Under the pieces are notes generated by a model, which was given only the letters and a program-made list of their open reading frames with translations, did no database searches and was not told the DNA's origin. From assembly GCA_965214955.1 (NCBI GenBank), contig CBDCCU010000013.1:62001-126000 (forward strand): a stretch of DNA of 64,000 bases. The letters are read 5' to 3'. The first letter of the stretch is position 1; each line of letters starts with the position of its first letter. Below are positions 8,900 to 17,528 of this stretch, piece by piece. The position numbers and the translations under genes were made by a program. The DNA comes from Aliikangiella sp965214955. Its GTDB lineage: Bacteria; Pseudomonadota; Gammaproteobacteria; Enterobacterales; Kangiellaceae.

Positions 8900-9442
8900 A
8901 TGGAAAATTTTTCGTTAAGAGAGCTGGAAGCATGTGCATTTCATTGTTTTCAACAAGAAGATTATCCTCAAGCATTAAAATATTTTAAAGCACTAAGCGT
9001 TCGTAGCAATGTTTCCGTGAAAAATTTTGCTCACTTAGGCCGTGTTTATGCAAAGTTAAAACTTTTTGATGAAGCTCGCGAAGCTTTTCAAATCTTTATT
9101 GAGCAAGTGCCGGATGCCTACATTGAAAGGTTTCAATTAGGGCTGGTTTTAATGGAACTTGGAAACCCTCAGTTATCACAAGAACAATGGGATATTGTTT
9201 TAAGCCTTAAGCCAAATTTTCCGCCTGCGCTCTTTTATAAAGCCCAAACCTGTATTTTGAATGACGATTATGTTTCCGCAAAATTTTTGACTGCTGAACT
9301 GTTAAACACAACGGAATCTACAAACTTATATCACCAGTTCGCGAAGAAGTTGAATGAAAAAATTAGTCAGAAAGAAAATGGTGGATCAGTTACATCGATA
9401 ACTACTGAAAATCAGTATTTAGGAGAGTTTGATGCCAACTGA
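8900..9442 (+). CDS. TPR protein, first gene of the flagellum-like operon
   Basis: A 180-residue protein made of tetratricopeptide repeats: helix pairs with the A-x-x-x-(F/Y)-x-x-A spacing are visible at about residues 14-47, 48-81 and 82-115 (for example PQALKYFKAL and DEAREAFQIF). There is no signal peptide, so it should be cytoplasmic. TPR proteins of this size serve as docking platforms or secretion chaperones. It opens the run of secretion genes, overlaps the second TPR gene, and does not occur in standard flagellar clusters, so a system-specific chaperone or assembly role is my inference. Confidence 0.8.
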   Translation: MENFSLRELEACAFHCFQQEDYPQALKYFKALSVRSNVSVKNFAHLGRVYAKLKLFDEAREAFQIFIEQVPDAYIERFQLGLVLMELGNPQLSQEQWDIVLSLKPNFPPALFYKAQTCILNDDYVSAKFLTAELLNTTESTNLYHQFAKKLNEKISQKENGGSVTSITTENQYLGEFDAN

Positions 9443-10571
9443 AAGAATTGAACGGCTTAAGAGTTTCTATTTTCAAGAGCCAAATAATTTGCAGTTATTA
9501 AATGATTTAATAACATTATATTATAACGAAAATTATTTAGAAGAGTTAATAGAATTTGCTATTGAAATTGAAGATAGTATATTGAGCGATGCTCAAGTTG
9601 CTTACCGTGTAGGAATGGCTTGTTTAACTATTGGTAAATACCAGTTTGCAGAAAAGTGTTTTTACTTTTGCAACAAGTCATACCCTGAAAACACCGCTAC
9701 CGCCTATAATTATGCCTTTTCAAAATATGCTCTACATCAATTTGAACAAAGCCTTGAAATTATCAATTCAGTCGAAAAAAAATGGCATGATACTCCTGAA
9801 TTAAAATTATTAGCTGCACGTTGTTTTCACCAGACTCAAAATCTAGAGCTTGCGCTAGAAGCGATAACAAAGTTTATTCAAATTAAACCTGACAGTTTAG
9901 AAGCTATAGGTTTAAAGTCATTAATTTTACTCGATAGTGGTTCTTATAAAGAGGCAGAAGAGTTGTCTAAGCAAGTTTTAGACTCCGATGAAAATCTACT
10001 TGAGCCGATTATTGCTATGGTATCGAGCTTAATTGCTCAAGGAAACTATGAGCAAGCACAAGGGTGGGTTGAAAAAGGAATAGATAAACACCCTAAAGTA
10101 GGCCGAATATGGCAAAGTAAAGGCCAGCTTGAAATGTTAAATATGCAGTTTGAACGCGCTGAATCTTCTCTTAAAACTTCGATAAATAATATGTCAAACC
10201 ATATAGGAACATGGCACTTACTGGCATGGACTCAATTGATATTGGATAAAACAGATAGTGCTAGAGGTAGTTTTAACAGTGCTTTAAAACTAGACCGTAA
10301 CTTTGCTGACAGTCATGGTGCAATTGCAATGATGGATGTTTTATCTGGCGATATTAAACAAGCGGAAGAGAATGTAAAGCGTGCATTAAAGCTAGATCCT
10401 CGTTGTGCAACAGGGCTTTACGCTAAAAGTTTGATACTAGAAAGGCAAGGTGATAATCAAAGAGCGAAATTAATCATTGATAAAATATTCTCAAGTGCTG
10501 AAGGTAAAAATGCATTAATACAATTGCCCCAGATTAGACAAAAATTTGAAGGTAATCAACGTGGAATCTGA
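9432..10571 (+). CDS. Long TPR protein, second gene of the flagellum-like operon
   Basis: Start chosen at ATG 9432, behind AGGAGAG at 9421-9427; it overlaps the previous gene by 11 bp. The 379 residues consist of about nine to ten TPR-like helix pairs (for example LELALEAITKFIQIKPDSLEA, ADSHGAIAMMDVLSGDIKQAEENVKRAL). No signal peptide or membrane helix is present. The coding end overlaps the fliQ start by 11 bp, so the gene is translationally linked to the export gate genes. A scaffold or chaperone for the secretion machine is the simplest guess. Confidence 0.8.
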   Translation: MPTERIERLKSFYFQEPNNLQLLNDLITLYYNENYLEELIEFAIEIEDSILSDAQVAYRVGMACLTIGKYQFAEKCFYFCNKSYPENTATAYNYAFSKYALHQFEQSLEIINSVEKKWHDTPELKLLAARCFHQTQNLELALEAITKFIQIKPDSLEAIGLKSLILLDSGSYKEAEELSKQVLDSDENLLEPIIAMVSSLIAQGNYEQAQGWVEKGIDKHPKVGRIWQSKGQLEMLNMQFERAESSLKTSINNMSNHIGTWHLLAWTQLILDKTDSARGSFNSALKLDRNFADSHGAIAMMDVLSGDIKQAEENVKRALKLDPRCATGLYAKSLILERQGDNQRAKLIIDKIFSSAEGKNALIQLPQIRQKFEGNQRGI

Positions 10572-10824
10572 TGCTCCTCTTTTTTTAATGTCTAACATGC
10601 TTAAAACAGCTGCGATTATTGCATCCCCAATTTTGTTTGCAAGCCTTATTGTAGGGTTATTAATTTCTATTTTTCAGGTTGTAACTCAAATACAAGAAAT
10701 GTCATTAACTTTTGTACCCAAGCTAATTGCTGCAGTTTTTGTGATCATTATTTTTGGTAATTGGATGTTATCTGTTTGGCTTAGTTATGCAACTGAGCTT
10801 ATTAAAAATATACCAGATTTTTAA
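10561..10824 (+). CDS. fliQ: FliQ, flagellar export gate subunit
   Basis: An 87-residue, two-helix membrane protein with the FliQ/SctS sequence (IASPILFASLIVGLLISIFQ, then TQIQEMSLTFVPKL). In flagella FliQ packs around FliP and FliR to form the export gate in the inner membrane. I start at GTG 10561 because that gives the usual FliQ length. In most flagellar clusters fliQ follows fliP directly; here fliP sits near the far end of the run (27659), so the fliPQR block has been split and the cluster appears circularly permuted. Confidence 0.93.
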   Translation: MESDAPLFLMSNMLKTAAIIASPILFASLIVGLLISIFQVVTQIQEMSLTFVPKLIAAVFVIIIFGNWMLSVWLSYATELIKNIPDF

Positions 10825-10854
10825 TGTGATCGATTAAGAGTTTAGGAGAAAAAA

Positions 10855-11622
10855 GTGTTTGGTGAATTGGTTTTGCAAGAGCTATCGGTATTGACGCTAT
10901 CTTTATTAAGATTAGCGCCAATTTTTATCGCTAGCTCACTTTCACCATTTGCACGGTTTCCGATGTTAATACGCATTTTAACTATGGGAATTGTTGGGCT
11001 TCTAGCATTGCAATTTAATAATGTTCATTTTATGGAACTCAATAATTTAACAGCGTGGCAGTTAGTTAAGGTGATGACAAGTGAGGTATTACTTGGTTTA
11101 GCTTTTGCTTTTGGACTACAGAGTGCCATGGCGGCATTACTCACCATTGGTCGAGTAGTTGATATGCAAGTAGGTTTTGGTGCCGCAGGAATTTTAGATC
11201 CTAATACAAATAGTAGTGAGTCGATTGTTGGTATGATTGTTTTAATGATGATAAGTTTATTGTTTTTTACTTTAAATATTCATCACGATCTTATTAGCTT
11301 TCTAACTTATAGTTTTAAGTTTGTTCCATTAGGCTCTTCCATTTTTGATGTTGATTTTTCAATTATTGTTTCAACTCTAAGTGCTCACTTTTTTATTGCG
11401 CTCTTAGCTCTACTTCCTGTCATTATGACAATATTTTTAGTTGATGTGGTTATCGCATTTTCCGCTAAAACCATGCCGCAAATGAATATTTATTTTGTTG
11501 GTTTGCCTTTAAAAATAGGGGTAGGAATTATTACTTTAGCGGGCTCTGTTAAGCACTTTATGCCATCTGTAGAAAGGTTGTTTGAACAAACTAAACAATC
11601 TTGGCAAACGGTTATTAGCTAG
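10855..11622 (+). CDS. fliR: FliR, flagellar export gate subunit
   Basis: A 255-residue polytopic protein of normal FliR length, with the conserved N-terminal stretch RLAPIFIASSLSPFARFPMLIRI, the VDMQVGFGAAGILDPN segment (about residues 100-117) and a C-terminal FSAKTMPQMNIYFVGLPLKI. FliR completes the FliP5-FliQ4-FliR1 gate through which rod and hook subunits leave the cytoplasm. GTG start behind a good TTAGGAG. It is 30 bp after fliQ and 11 bp before flhB. Confidence 0.95.
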   Translation: MFGELVLQELSVLTLSLLRLAPIFIASSLSPFARFPMLIRILTMGIVGLLALQFNNVHFMELNNLTAWQLVKVMTSEVLLGLAFAFGLQSAMAALLTIGRVVDMQVGFGAAGILDPNTNSSESIVGMIVLMMISLLFFTLNIHHDLISFLTYSFKFVPLGSSIFDVDFSIIVSTLSAHFFIALLALLPVIMTIFLVDVVIAFSAKTMPQMNIYFVGLPLKIGVGIITLAGSVKHFMPSVERLFEQTKQSWQTVIS

Positions 11623-11633
11623 GGGTTAACTTG

Positions 11634-12695
11634 ATGAATAACGAAGAGTTTGATAAGTCAGAAAAAGCGACCCCTTTTAAGCTAAGAGAAGCTAAAAAGA
11701 AAGGTCAAGTTGCGCGCAGTATGGAAATTAATCATACCGTAATTCTGTTGATTTTTGCTTTAGTCGGTTCTGCTTTTTATGAAACAATTGCTTTCTCATA
11801 TAATAAGTTTGTAACCAAAACATGGTTAGGCGGTTCAGGAATTAATTTCCATTCTAATGAAATAATTATGTGGTTTGCGAGCGTCACTTCAGAGTTAATG
11901 ATTATTTTTGGCCCCTTGTTACTAGTTATTATGTTTTCTGGAGTACTGGCTAACTTACTTCAGACAGGTCCAATAATAACGACTCATCCATTAAAACCAG
12001 ATTTTAAAAAGCTCAATCCAGCACAAGGCTTTAAAAAACTATTCAGCTTGATGAAGTTATTCGATTTATTTAAAAATGTGTTCAAAATACTTCTGATTGG
12101 TTTGGTTATTTATATCGGATATCACTTTTTAGTTCCCAAACTATTTAATTTGCAGAACTTAAGCTCGGGATCAGTAGGCGACTTTATGGTATCAAAAATA
12201 GTGCTTGCTGGATTGGCAGTAATTATCGCTTTAGTGCCAATTACTATATTAGATTTTATTTTTTCGCGTAGAGAATTTGCTAGAAAAATGAAGATGAGTA
12301 AACGCGAAGTAAAAGAAGAACATAAGCGTCACGAAGGTAGCCCAGAAATTAAATCTAAGCGTAAGCAAATACAAAAAGAACTTCTCAAAAAAGCTTCTTC
12401 TATTTCAAACGTATCTGAGGCAGATTTAATTATTGTGAATCCAACTCATTATGCTGTTGGTTTAAAGTATGAACAAACAACAATGAAAGCACCTGTGGTG
12501 GTTGTTAAAGGGCGTGGCGAAATGGCAAAAAAGGTAAGAGTACTTGCGCAAAAATATGATAAGCCTCTCTACCGAAAACCTTTTGTAGCAAGAAGTTTAT
12601 ATGCATCATGTGATATTGAAGACCCGATTCCGCTTGATCAATTTAAAGCAGTTGCAGAAATTTATCGCACTCATTTAGCTGAATTAAGAGGGTGA
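11634..12695 (+). CDS. flhB: FlhB, export switch protein
   Basis: A 353-residue protein with the FlhB/SctU plan: cytoplasmic start EKATPFKLREAKKKGQVARS, four membrane helices to about residue 210, then a cytoplasmic domain with the self-cleavage motif NPTH at residues 269-272, the same position as in the enterobacterial protein. Cleavage there switches export from rod/hook-type to later substrates. An intact NPTH in a system that shows no filament genes is notable. Start taken at ATG 11634, 9 bp after AGGGG. The 3' end overlaps the flhA ribosome binding site. Confidence 0.95.
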   Translation: MNNEEFDKSEKATPFKLREAKKKGQVARSMEINHTVILLIFALVGSAFYETIAFSYNKFVTKTWLGGSGINFHSNEIIMWFASVTSELMIIFGPLLLVIMFSGVLANLLQTGPIITTHPLKPDFKKLNPAQGFKKLFSLMKLFDLFKNVFKILLIGLVIYIGYHFLVPKLFNLQNLSSGSVGDFMVSKIVLAGLAVIIALVPITILDFIFSRREFARKMKMSKREVKEEHKRHEGSPEIKSKRKQIQKELLKKASSISNVSEADLIIVNPTHYAVGLKYEQTTMKAPVVVVKGRGEMAKKVRVLAQKYDKPLYRKPFVARSLYASCDIEDPIPLDQFKAVAEIYRTHLAELRG

Positions 12696-12697
12696 TC

Positions 12698-14743
12698 ATG
12701 CTATCAAGTTTAAAGCAAGTTAGTTTTGGCGGGAAACGCGATTTAGCACTAATCGTTGGTATGATTGGCATTCTGTTAGTGCTTTTTGTTCCAATTCCTG
12801 CGACGTTATTAGATTTTTTATTAATAACAAATTTTAGCTTTGGTTTGCTCATTTTCCTTTTAACATTTTATAGTGAAAAACCTCTTAGTTTTTCGACATT
12901 TCCCTCTCTTTTGTTAATAGCGACTTTATTTAGGTTGTCACTAAATATTGCGGCAACTAGATTAATTCTTGCTGATGCAGATGCAGGACAAGTAATTGGT
13001 GCAATTGGCTCATATGTGGTAGGCGGTAATTATGTTATAGGTCTTGTAGTATTTTTAATTCTTGTTGTTGTCCAATATGTTGTTGTAACTAATGGTGCTC
13101 AACGAGTTGCAGAAGTTGCTGCACGATTTACATTAGATAGTATGCCTGGTAAACAAATGAGTATAGACGCTGATCTTAATATGGGGATCATCGATGAGAA
13201 AGAAGCAAAAAAGCGTAGAGCAAATATTGAAAAAGAAGCAAACTTCTATGGTGCTATGGATGGTGCAACAAAGTTTGTAAAAGGTGATGCAATTGCAGGC
13301 ATTATTATAATTTTAATTGATATTATAGGTGGTTTATCAATTGGTGTAGTACAGCATGGATTATCATGGGGAGAAGCACTTCATACATACACTCTTTTAA
13401 CTGTAGGTGATGGAATTGTAACTCAGATCCCTTCTTTAGTTATTGCTGTTGCTACAGGTATTATTATCACTAGAGCCGCTACAGATTCTGAATTAGGTAC
13501 TGAGCTGGTAAATCAAGTAATTGCTCACCCAAGATCTTTACTTGTTGTATCTACAGCATTATTTGTGGTTATGTTTTTACCTGGTTTGCCTGCAATACCT
13601 GTTTTTATTCTATTTGCAATATTTACATCACTAACAATTTATGCTTTTAAGCATCAAGTTGATCTTTCTGATAAAGAACAAGATGAGATATCTGAAGAAA
13701 TATCGAAAGAAGATTTTGACGAGTTGTTAATCGTTCATCCAATAGAGTTAGGTATTGGAAAAGGGCTAGTAAATTTTGTTAATGAAGATAAAGCTTTAAT
13801 TCTTGAACAAATTGAAAAGACTCGTAAGCAATACGCTTTGGATTCAGGCTTTGTAATTCCAGAGGTTAAGATAAATGACAACGTTAACTTACCAATAAAT
13901 GGATATGAAATACGTTTGAATGGAAGTAATTATGCACAAGGTGTTATTTATCCAGACAAGATATTGGCAATAAACCCAAAGGGTAAACCACTTAAAATTG
14001 AAGGAGAACATACAAAAGAGCCTGCTTATAATTTACCTGCAACATGGATAGATGAAGAGTCTAGAGAGCGAGCTAAAGTGAGTGGTTATACGGTAGTTAA
14101 CCCAGATACTCTTTTAATTACTCACTTAAATGAAATCATTAAGAAGCGATCTTTTGAGTTGTTAAACCGTAGCGCAACAGAAAGCATTATTAATAGAGTT
14201 AGAAAAAATAATGCTGGTCTTTTAGAAGAACTTATACCCAATGTAATGTCTTACTCTGATATTCAACGAGTATTGAAAGAGCTGCTGAAAGAAAGGGTAT
14301 CAATTAGAAATATTGAGGTAATTCTAGATGTTTTGGTTGATGTTGCACCTCAAAATAAGAATACACAATTTCTAGTTGATAATATACGACAAAGCTTAGG
14401 CTCTCAAATATGTGAAAAACTAATCTCTAGTTCTGGTTCTCTTAATGTATTAACAATTGCTCCAGATTTAGAAAGAGATTTACTAAGAAATATTAAAGTG
14501 AACGGTGATGAAAGGGCTTTAATTGTTGAGCCAACCCAGCTCGATAAGCTGACAAATAGCTTAGCTAAATCTACTGAAGAAATGATGACAAAAAATATGT
14601 TACCAGTGATTGTTTGTTCGCCTTCTTTACGCACGCCGTTTAAAAAATTTATTGATCGTATTATCCCTAGTGTATCTGTTTTGGCTCTTAATGAAATTCC
14701 TGAAACTATAACCCTAAGATCGGAGGGCAGTATAGCTGTTTAA
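12698..14743 (+). CDS. flhA: FlhA, export gate and substrate docking protein
   Basis: A 681-residue protein, normal for FlhA/SctV: eight N-terminal membrane helices, the FHIPEP-type signature region (VAARFTLDSMPGKQMSID, about residues 145-162) and the cytoplasmic ring-forming domain from about 330 on. It forms the nonameric docking ring for substrates and chaperones under the gate. ATG 12698 follows AGAGGG; a GTG six bases earlier is an alternative. The C-terminal domain is well kept, which suggests live selection rather than decay. Confidence 0.96.
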   Translation: MLSSLKQVSFGGKRDLALIVGMIGILLVLFVPIPATLLDFLLITNFSFGLLIFLLTFYSEKPLSFSTFPSLLLIATLFRLSLNIAATRLILADADAGQVIGAIGSYVVGGNYVIGLVVFLILVVVQYVVVTNGAQRVAEVAARFTLDSMPGKQMSIDADLNMGIIDEKEAKKRRANIEKEANFYGAMDGATKFVKGDAIAGIIIILIDIIGGLSIGVVQHGLSWGEALHTYTLLTVGDGIVTQIPSLVIAVATGIIITRAATDSELGTELVNQVIAHPRSLLVVSTALFVVMFLPGLPAIPVFILFAIFTSLTIYAFKHQVDLSDKEQDEISEEISKEDFDELLIVHPIELGIGKGLVNFVNEDKALILEQIEKTRKQYALDSGFVIPEVKINDNVNLPINGYEIRLNGSNYAQGVIYPDKILAINPKGKPLKIEGEHTKEPAYNLPATWIDEESRERAKVSGYTVVNPDTLLITHLNEIIKKRSFELLNRSATESIINRVRKNNAGLLEELIPNVMSYSDIQRVLKELLKERVSIRNIEVILDVLVDVAPQNKNTQFLVDNIRQSLGSQICEKLISSSGSLNVLTIAPDLERDLLRNIKVNGDERALIVEPTQLDKLTNSLAKSTEEMMTKNMLPVIVCSPSLRTPFKKFIDRIIPSVSVLALNEIPETITLRSEGSIAV

Positions 14744-14750
14744 TTGATAT

Positions 14751-15464
14751 ATGAACGATGTTAATTCAGTAATTTTACAATCAATCCGTTCTGACTTAGA
14801 GCAAACTAAGTTAATTGGTCAGAATATTGCCAACGCTTCTACCCCTGGATATAAATCTATACAAAGTAATGCTATAGATTTTTTAGGATTAGTAAACTCT
14901 GCAAATTTGAATAATAATTCTTCAGAACTTATTTCTAAGAAGATTAATATGTCAAATGGTCAGTTGCAAACAACTGGTAGAGCGCTTGATTTAAGTATAA
15001 ATGGTAAAGGATTTTTTATAGTTGAAACAAATGGTGTAGAGCACCTGCTAACAAGTCATCAATTTAAACTTAACGAAGATAACTATATTGTGACCCATCA
15101 AGGTGGAAAGCTACAGGGACTAAATGGAGATATTAAAGTCGAATCAAGTAACCTTAAAATATCGACTAATGGTGAGGTGACTGCTAAAGAAAAAATAATT
15201 GATCAAATTAGAATTGTTAAACCTAGTGTTGGCTCAAAAATATCTTTGCATCCAATGGGTTTTCTCATTTCTGATAGTTTATTAGATGCAGAAGTTGGTG
15301 AGTTTACTTTGTCTTCTGGTCAATTACAGATGTCGAATGTGGATTCATCACAACAGATGGTTAAACTGATGGAATTAACCAAACATATTGAAAGTAATCA
15401 AAGAGCATTTTCTACACTCGATCAAATTTTCAATACTGGAATTAACCAAATAGGAAAAAATTAA
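14751..15464 (+). CDS. flgF: FlgF-like proximal rod protein
   Basis: A 237-residue axial protein. The N-terminal rod motif is NIANASTPGYKS (about residues 25-36) and the C-terminal heptad helix is MVKLMELTKHIESNQRAFSTLDQIFN. Its position directly before flgG, and the shorter middle domain, make FlgF the best call. FlgF is exported through the gate and polymerises in the proximal rod. It lies 7 bp after flhA, a gene order unlike enterobacterial clusters, where the flg genes form their own operon. Confidence 0.85.
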   Translation: MNDVNSVILQSIRSDLEQTKLIGQNIANASTPGYKSIQSNAIDFLGLVNSANLNNNSSELISKKINMSNGQLQTTGRALDLSINGKGFFIVETNGVEHLLTSHQFKLNEDNYIVTHQGGKLQGLNGDIKVESSNLKISTNGEVTAKEKIIDQIRIVKPSVGSKISLHPMGFLISDSLLDAEVGEFTLSSGQLQMSNVDSSQQMVKLMELTKHIESNQRAFSTLDQIFNTGINQIGKN

Positions 15465-15466
15465 GA

Positions 15467-16234
15467 ATGATAAATTCATTATATATTGCAGAAACAGGAT
15501 TAAATGCACAGAAAACATTTGTGGATGTAATATCAAATAATATTGCAAATACCAATACATCGGGTTTTAAAAAATCAAACGTTAACTTTGTAGATTTAGT
15601 CGTTAATCCACAAGAAAGCAATGGTGATATAAAATCAAATTCATCTAATGTATACGGAGTTAATGTTGCAAGTATCACTCAAGATTTTTCTCAAGGCTCA
15701 TTAAAGCCTACAGGTCACCCTTTTGATATTGCTATACATGGAGAAGGTTTTTTTGAAGTTAATTTGAATGATCAACAGTTAGGTTATACGAGGATAGGTC
15801 GGCTTACTATTAATAATGACAGTTTACTGAGTACAATTCATGGTTACTCACTTTCTGGAGATATTTTGATTCCACCAGACACCACTAATATTGTTATTGA
15901 ATCAAATGGGCTTGTAAAAGGCATGTTAGATGGGGATGAAGAGTTTACGGAATTAGGTCGAATTGAATTAGTGAATTTTTCAAGCCCTGAACAATTAATT
16001 GCTGATGCTGATGGTGTATATAAAGCATCCGAAGATGCTGGAGAAAAAACAATATCAATTGCCGGAGAGTCTGGTACGGGTCTTATTCGTCAAGGCTATA
16101 CAGAAGAGAGTAATGTTTCAATGGTTGAGGAGATGGTCAATTTGGTGATAGCTCAAAGAGGATATCAACTAAATGCACGTGTAATTCAAGTATCAGATCA
16201 ACTACTTGAAACTATTAATAACCTAAGAAGATAA
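15467..16234 (+). CDS. flgG: FlgG distal rod protein
   Basis: A 255-residue rod protein, normal length for FlgG. The start MINSLYIAETGLNAQKTFVD is typical, the motif ISNNIANTNTSGFKKSNVNF is the axial-protein signature, and the C-terminus VEEMVNLVIAQRGYQLNARV is the classic FlgG/FlgE end helix. FlgG builds the distal rod that crosses the peptidoglycan and is surrounded by the P and L rings, both of which are encoded downstream. It starts 2 bp after flgF. Confidence 0.95.
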   Translation: MINSLYIAETGLNAQKTFVDVISNNIANTNTSGFKKSNVNFVDLVVNPQESNGDIKSNSSNVYGVNVASITQDFSQGSLKPTGHPFDIAIHGEGFFEVNLNDQQLGYTRIGRLTINNDSLLSTIHGYSLSGDILIPPDTTNIVIESNGLVKGMLDGDEEFTELGRIELVNFSSPEQLIADADGVYKASEDAGEKTISIAGESGTGLIRQGYTEESNVSMVEEMVNLVIAQRGYQLNARVIQVSDQLLETINNLRR

Positions 16235-16243
16235 AGTCTTAAT

Positions 16244-16948
16244 ATGTCTATTTTTTTTAAAATATTAATAATGATTTTAGGGCTCTCATGTTTTACGGCT
16301 AAACCTAATGAGAATAGCGATTTATTACCTACAAAATTTGCAAGACTAAAATTATTAGAGTTTATTGATAAAAACTACTTTGATGCAAAGTCAACAATTG
16401 AATTAATGTTAGTTTCCGATAAAGCTTATGTGAAAAATAGATTATATATTGAAAAGTTAAATTTACTTGAAATAAGACCTAAGAAATTAAGTAAGAGAAT
16501 GTTAGTTTCAATTGAAGTTGTATCTGGAGGTTTAAAAAAAGTTATACCTGTTTGGTTTAAAGTTAGCAAATTTAAGGATGTTTTTATTACAGAAGAATAT
16601 GTATATAAAAATAAAAACGTTCACCTTTCTCAGCTAGGAAAATTGAGTTTTGATATTTTAAAAAATCCAATTGATCCAGTTTTTGAGATTGATACTCCTA
16701 TGATTTGGAATGAAAATACTTCTAAAAATATGATACTAACTAAATCAATGGTTAGTGAGGAGCCGGATATACGAACTGGCGATAATATATTATTAAATTC
16801 AATAAATAAGGGAGTGAGAATTACTACAAAAGGTGTTGCATTAAATAACGCCAATATTGGAGAAGTTGTCAATATTCAAGTGGATTATTCCCAATTACCT
16901 ATTGAAGGAACCGTTTATAAGAAGGGGGTGGCAATATATGAAAATTAA
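16244..16948 (+). CDS. flgA: FlgA, P-ring assembly chaperone
   Basis: A 234-residue protein with an N-terminal signal sequence (hydrophobic residues about 4-17) and a C-terminal SAF-like domain (TKSMVSEEPDIRTGDNILLNSINKGVRITTKG onward) typical of FlgA. FlgA acts in the periplasm to help FlgI form the P ring. In line with that, flgH and flgI follow at once. Sequence divergence is high but domain order and length fit. It overlaps flgH by 11 bp. Confidence 0.88.
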   Translation: MSIFFKILIMILGLSCFTAKPNENSDLLPTKFARLKLLEFIDKNYFDAKSTIELMLVSDKAYVKNRLYIEKLNLLEIRPKKLSKRMLVSIEVVSGGLKKVIPVWFKVSKFKDVFITEEYVYKNKNVHLSQLGKLSFDILKNPIDPVFEIDTPMIWNENTSKNMILTKSMVSEEPDIRTGDNILLNSINKGVRITTKGVALNNANIGEVVNIQVDYSQLPIEGTVYKKGVAIYEN

Positions 16949-17528
16949 AAGAGTGCATAAATATTTATTAATTATTGCTTGTGTTCATCTATTCAGTATT
17001 AAAACTGTTTTGTCTGAAAATATTTATAGTGAAGAATCATTTATAAATTTAACAGCAGACAAAAAAGCTAGAAGAATTGGAGATACTGTAACTATTTTAA
17101 TTATTGAAAAAGCTGTTGCTGAATCTCGTGCTAATACAGCCAATCAAAAGTCATTTGGTTTTTCAACTCAAGCTGAAAATCCTACCAATAATGGTAGCGC
17201 TTCGATAGATATACAAAATAGACGAAGTGGTGATGCTGTTACTAGGCGAAATGGATTTGTTAGTGGTCAAATTACGGTAACAGTTTTAAACGTTAATGAA
17301 ATTGGTCACTTAATGGTTAGTGGGCAACAAAAAATAATTATCAATGGAGAAGAACAGTCTATTTTGGTTGAAGGAGCATTAAGAAGAGAAGATATTATGA
17401 ATAATAATACAGCACTGTCTTCTCGATTAACAAATGCTAGGATTGAGTTTGTTGGCGAAGGTGATGTTAGTGATTCTCAGAAAAAAGGTTTCATTGCAAC
17501 AATTTTAGGGTGGCTTGGGTTAGCGTAA
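16938..17528 (+). CDS. flgH: FlgH, L-ring protein without a clear lipobox
   Basis: A 196-residue L-ring protein, recognised by ADKKARRIGDTVTILIIEKAVAESRANT (about residues 40-67) and the conserved end ARIEFVGEGDVSDSQKKGFIATIL. FlgH forms the outer-membrane ring. Start is ATG 16938, behind AAGGGGG. Known FlgH proteins are lipoproteins; here the only cysteine in the signal region sits in LLIIACVHLF and is followed by more hydrophobic residues, so there is no good lipobox and signal peptidase I cleavage near VLS-E looks more likely. It is also shorter than the roughly 230 residues usual in enterobacteria. Confidence 0.93.
   Translation: MKIKRVHKYLLIIACVHLFSIKTVLSENIYSEESFINLTADKKARRIGDTVTILIIEKAVAESRANTANQKSFGFSTQAENPTNNGSASIDIQNRRSGDAVTRRNGFVSGQITVTVLNVNEIGHLMVSGQQKIIINGEEQSILVEGALRREDIMNNNTALSSRLTNARIEFVGEGDVSDSQKKGFIATILGWLGLA

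Noticed and set aside
12643..12852. Minus-strand open frames across the flagellar genes (this one and similar ones at 14404, 15442, 16630, 20378, 28144)
   Set aside because: They lie fully inside well supported genes, have no ribosome binding sites and no recognisable protein features.
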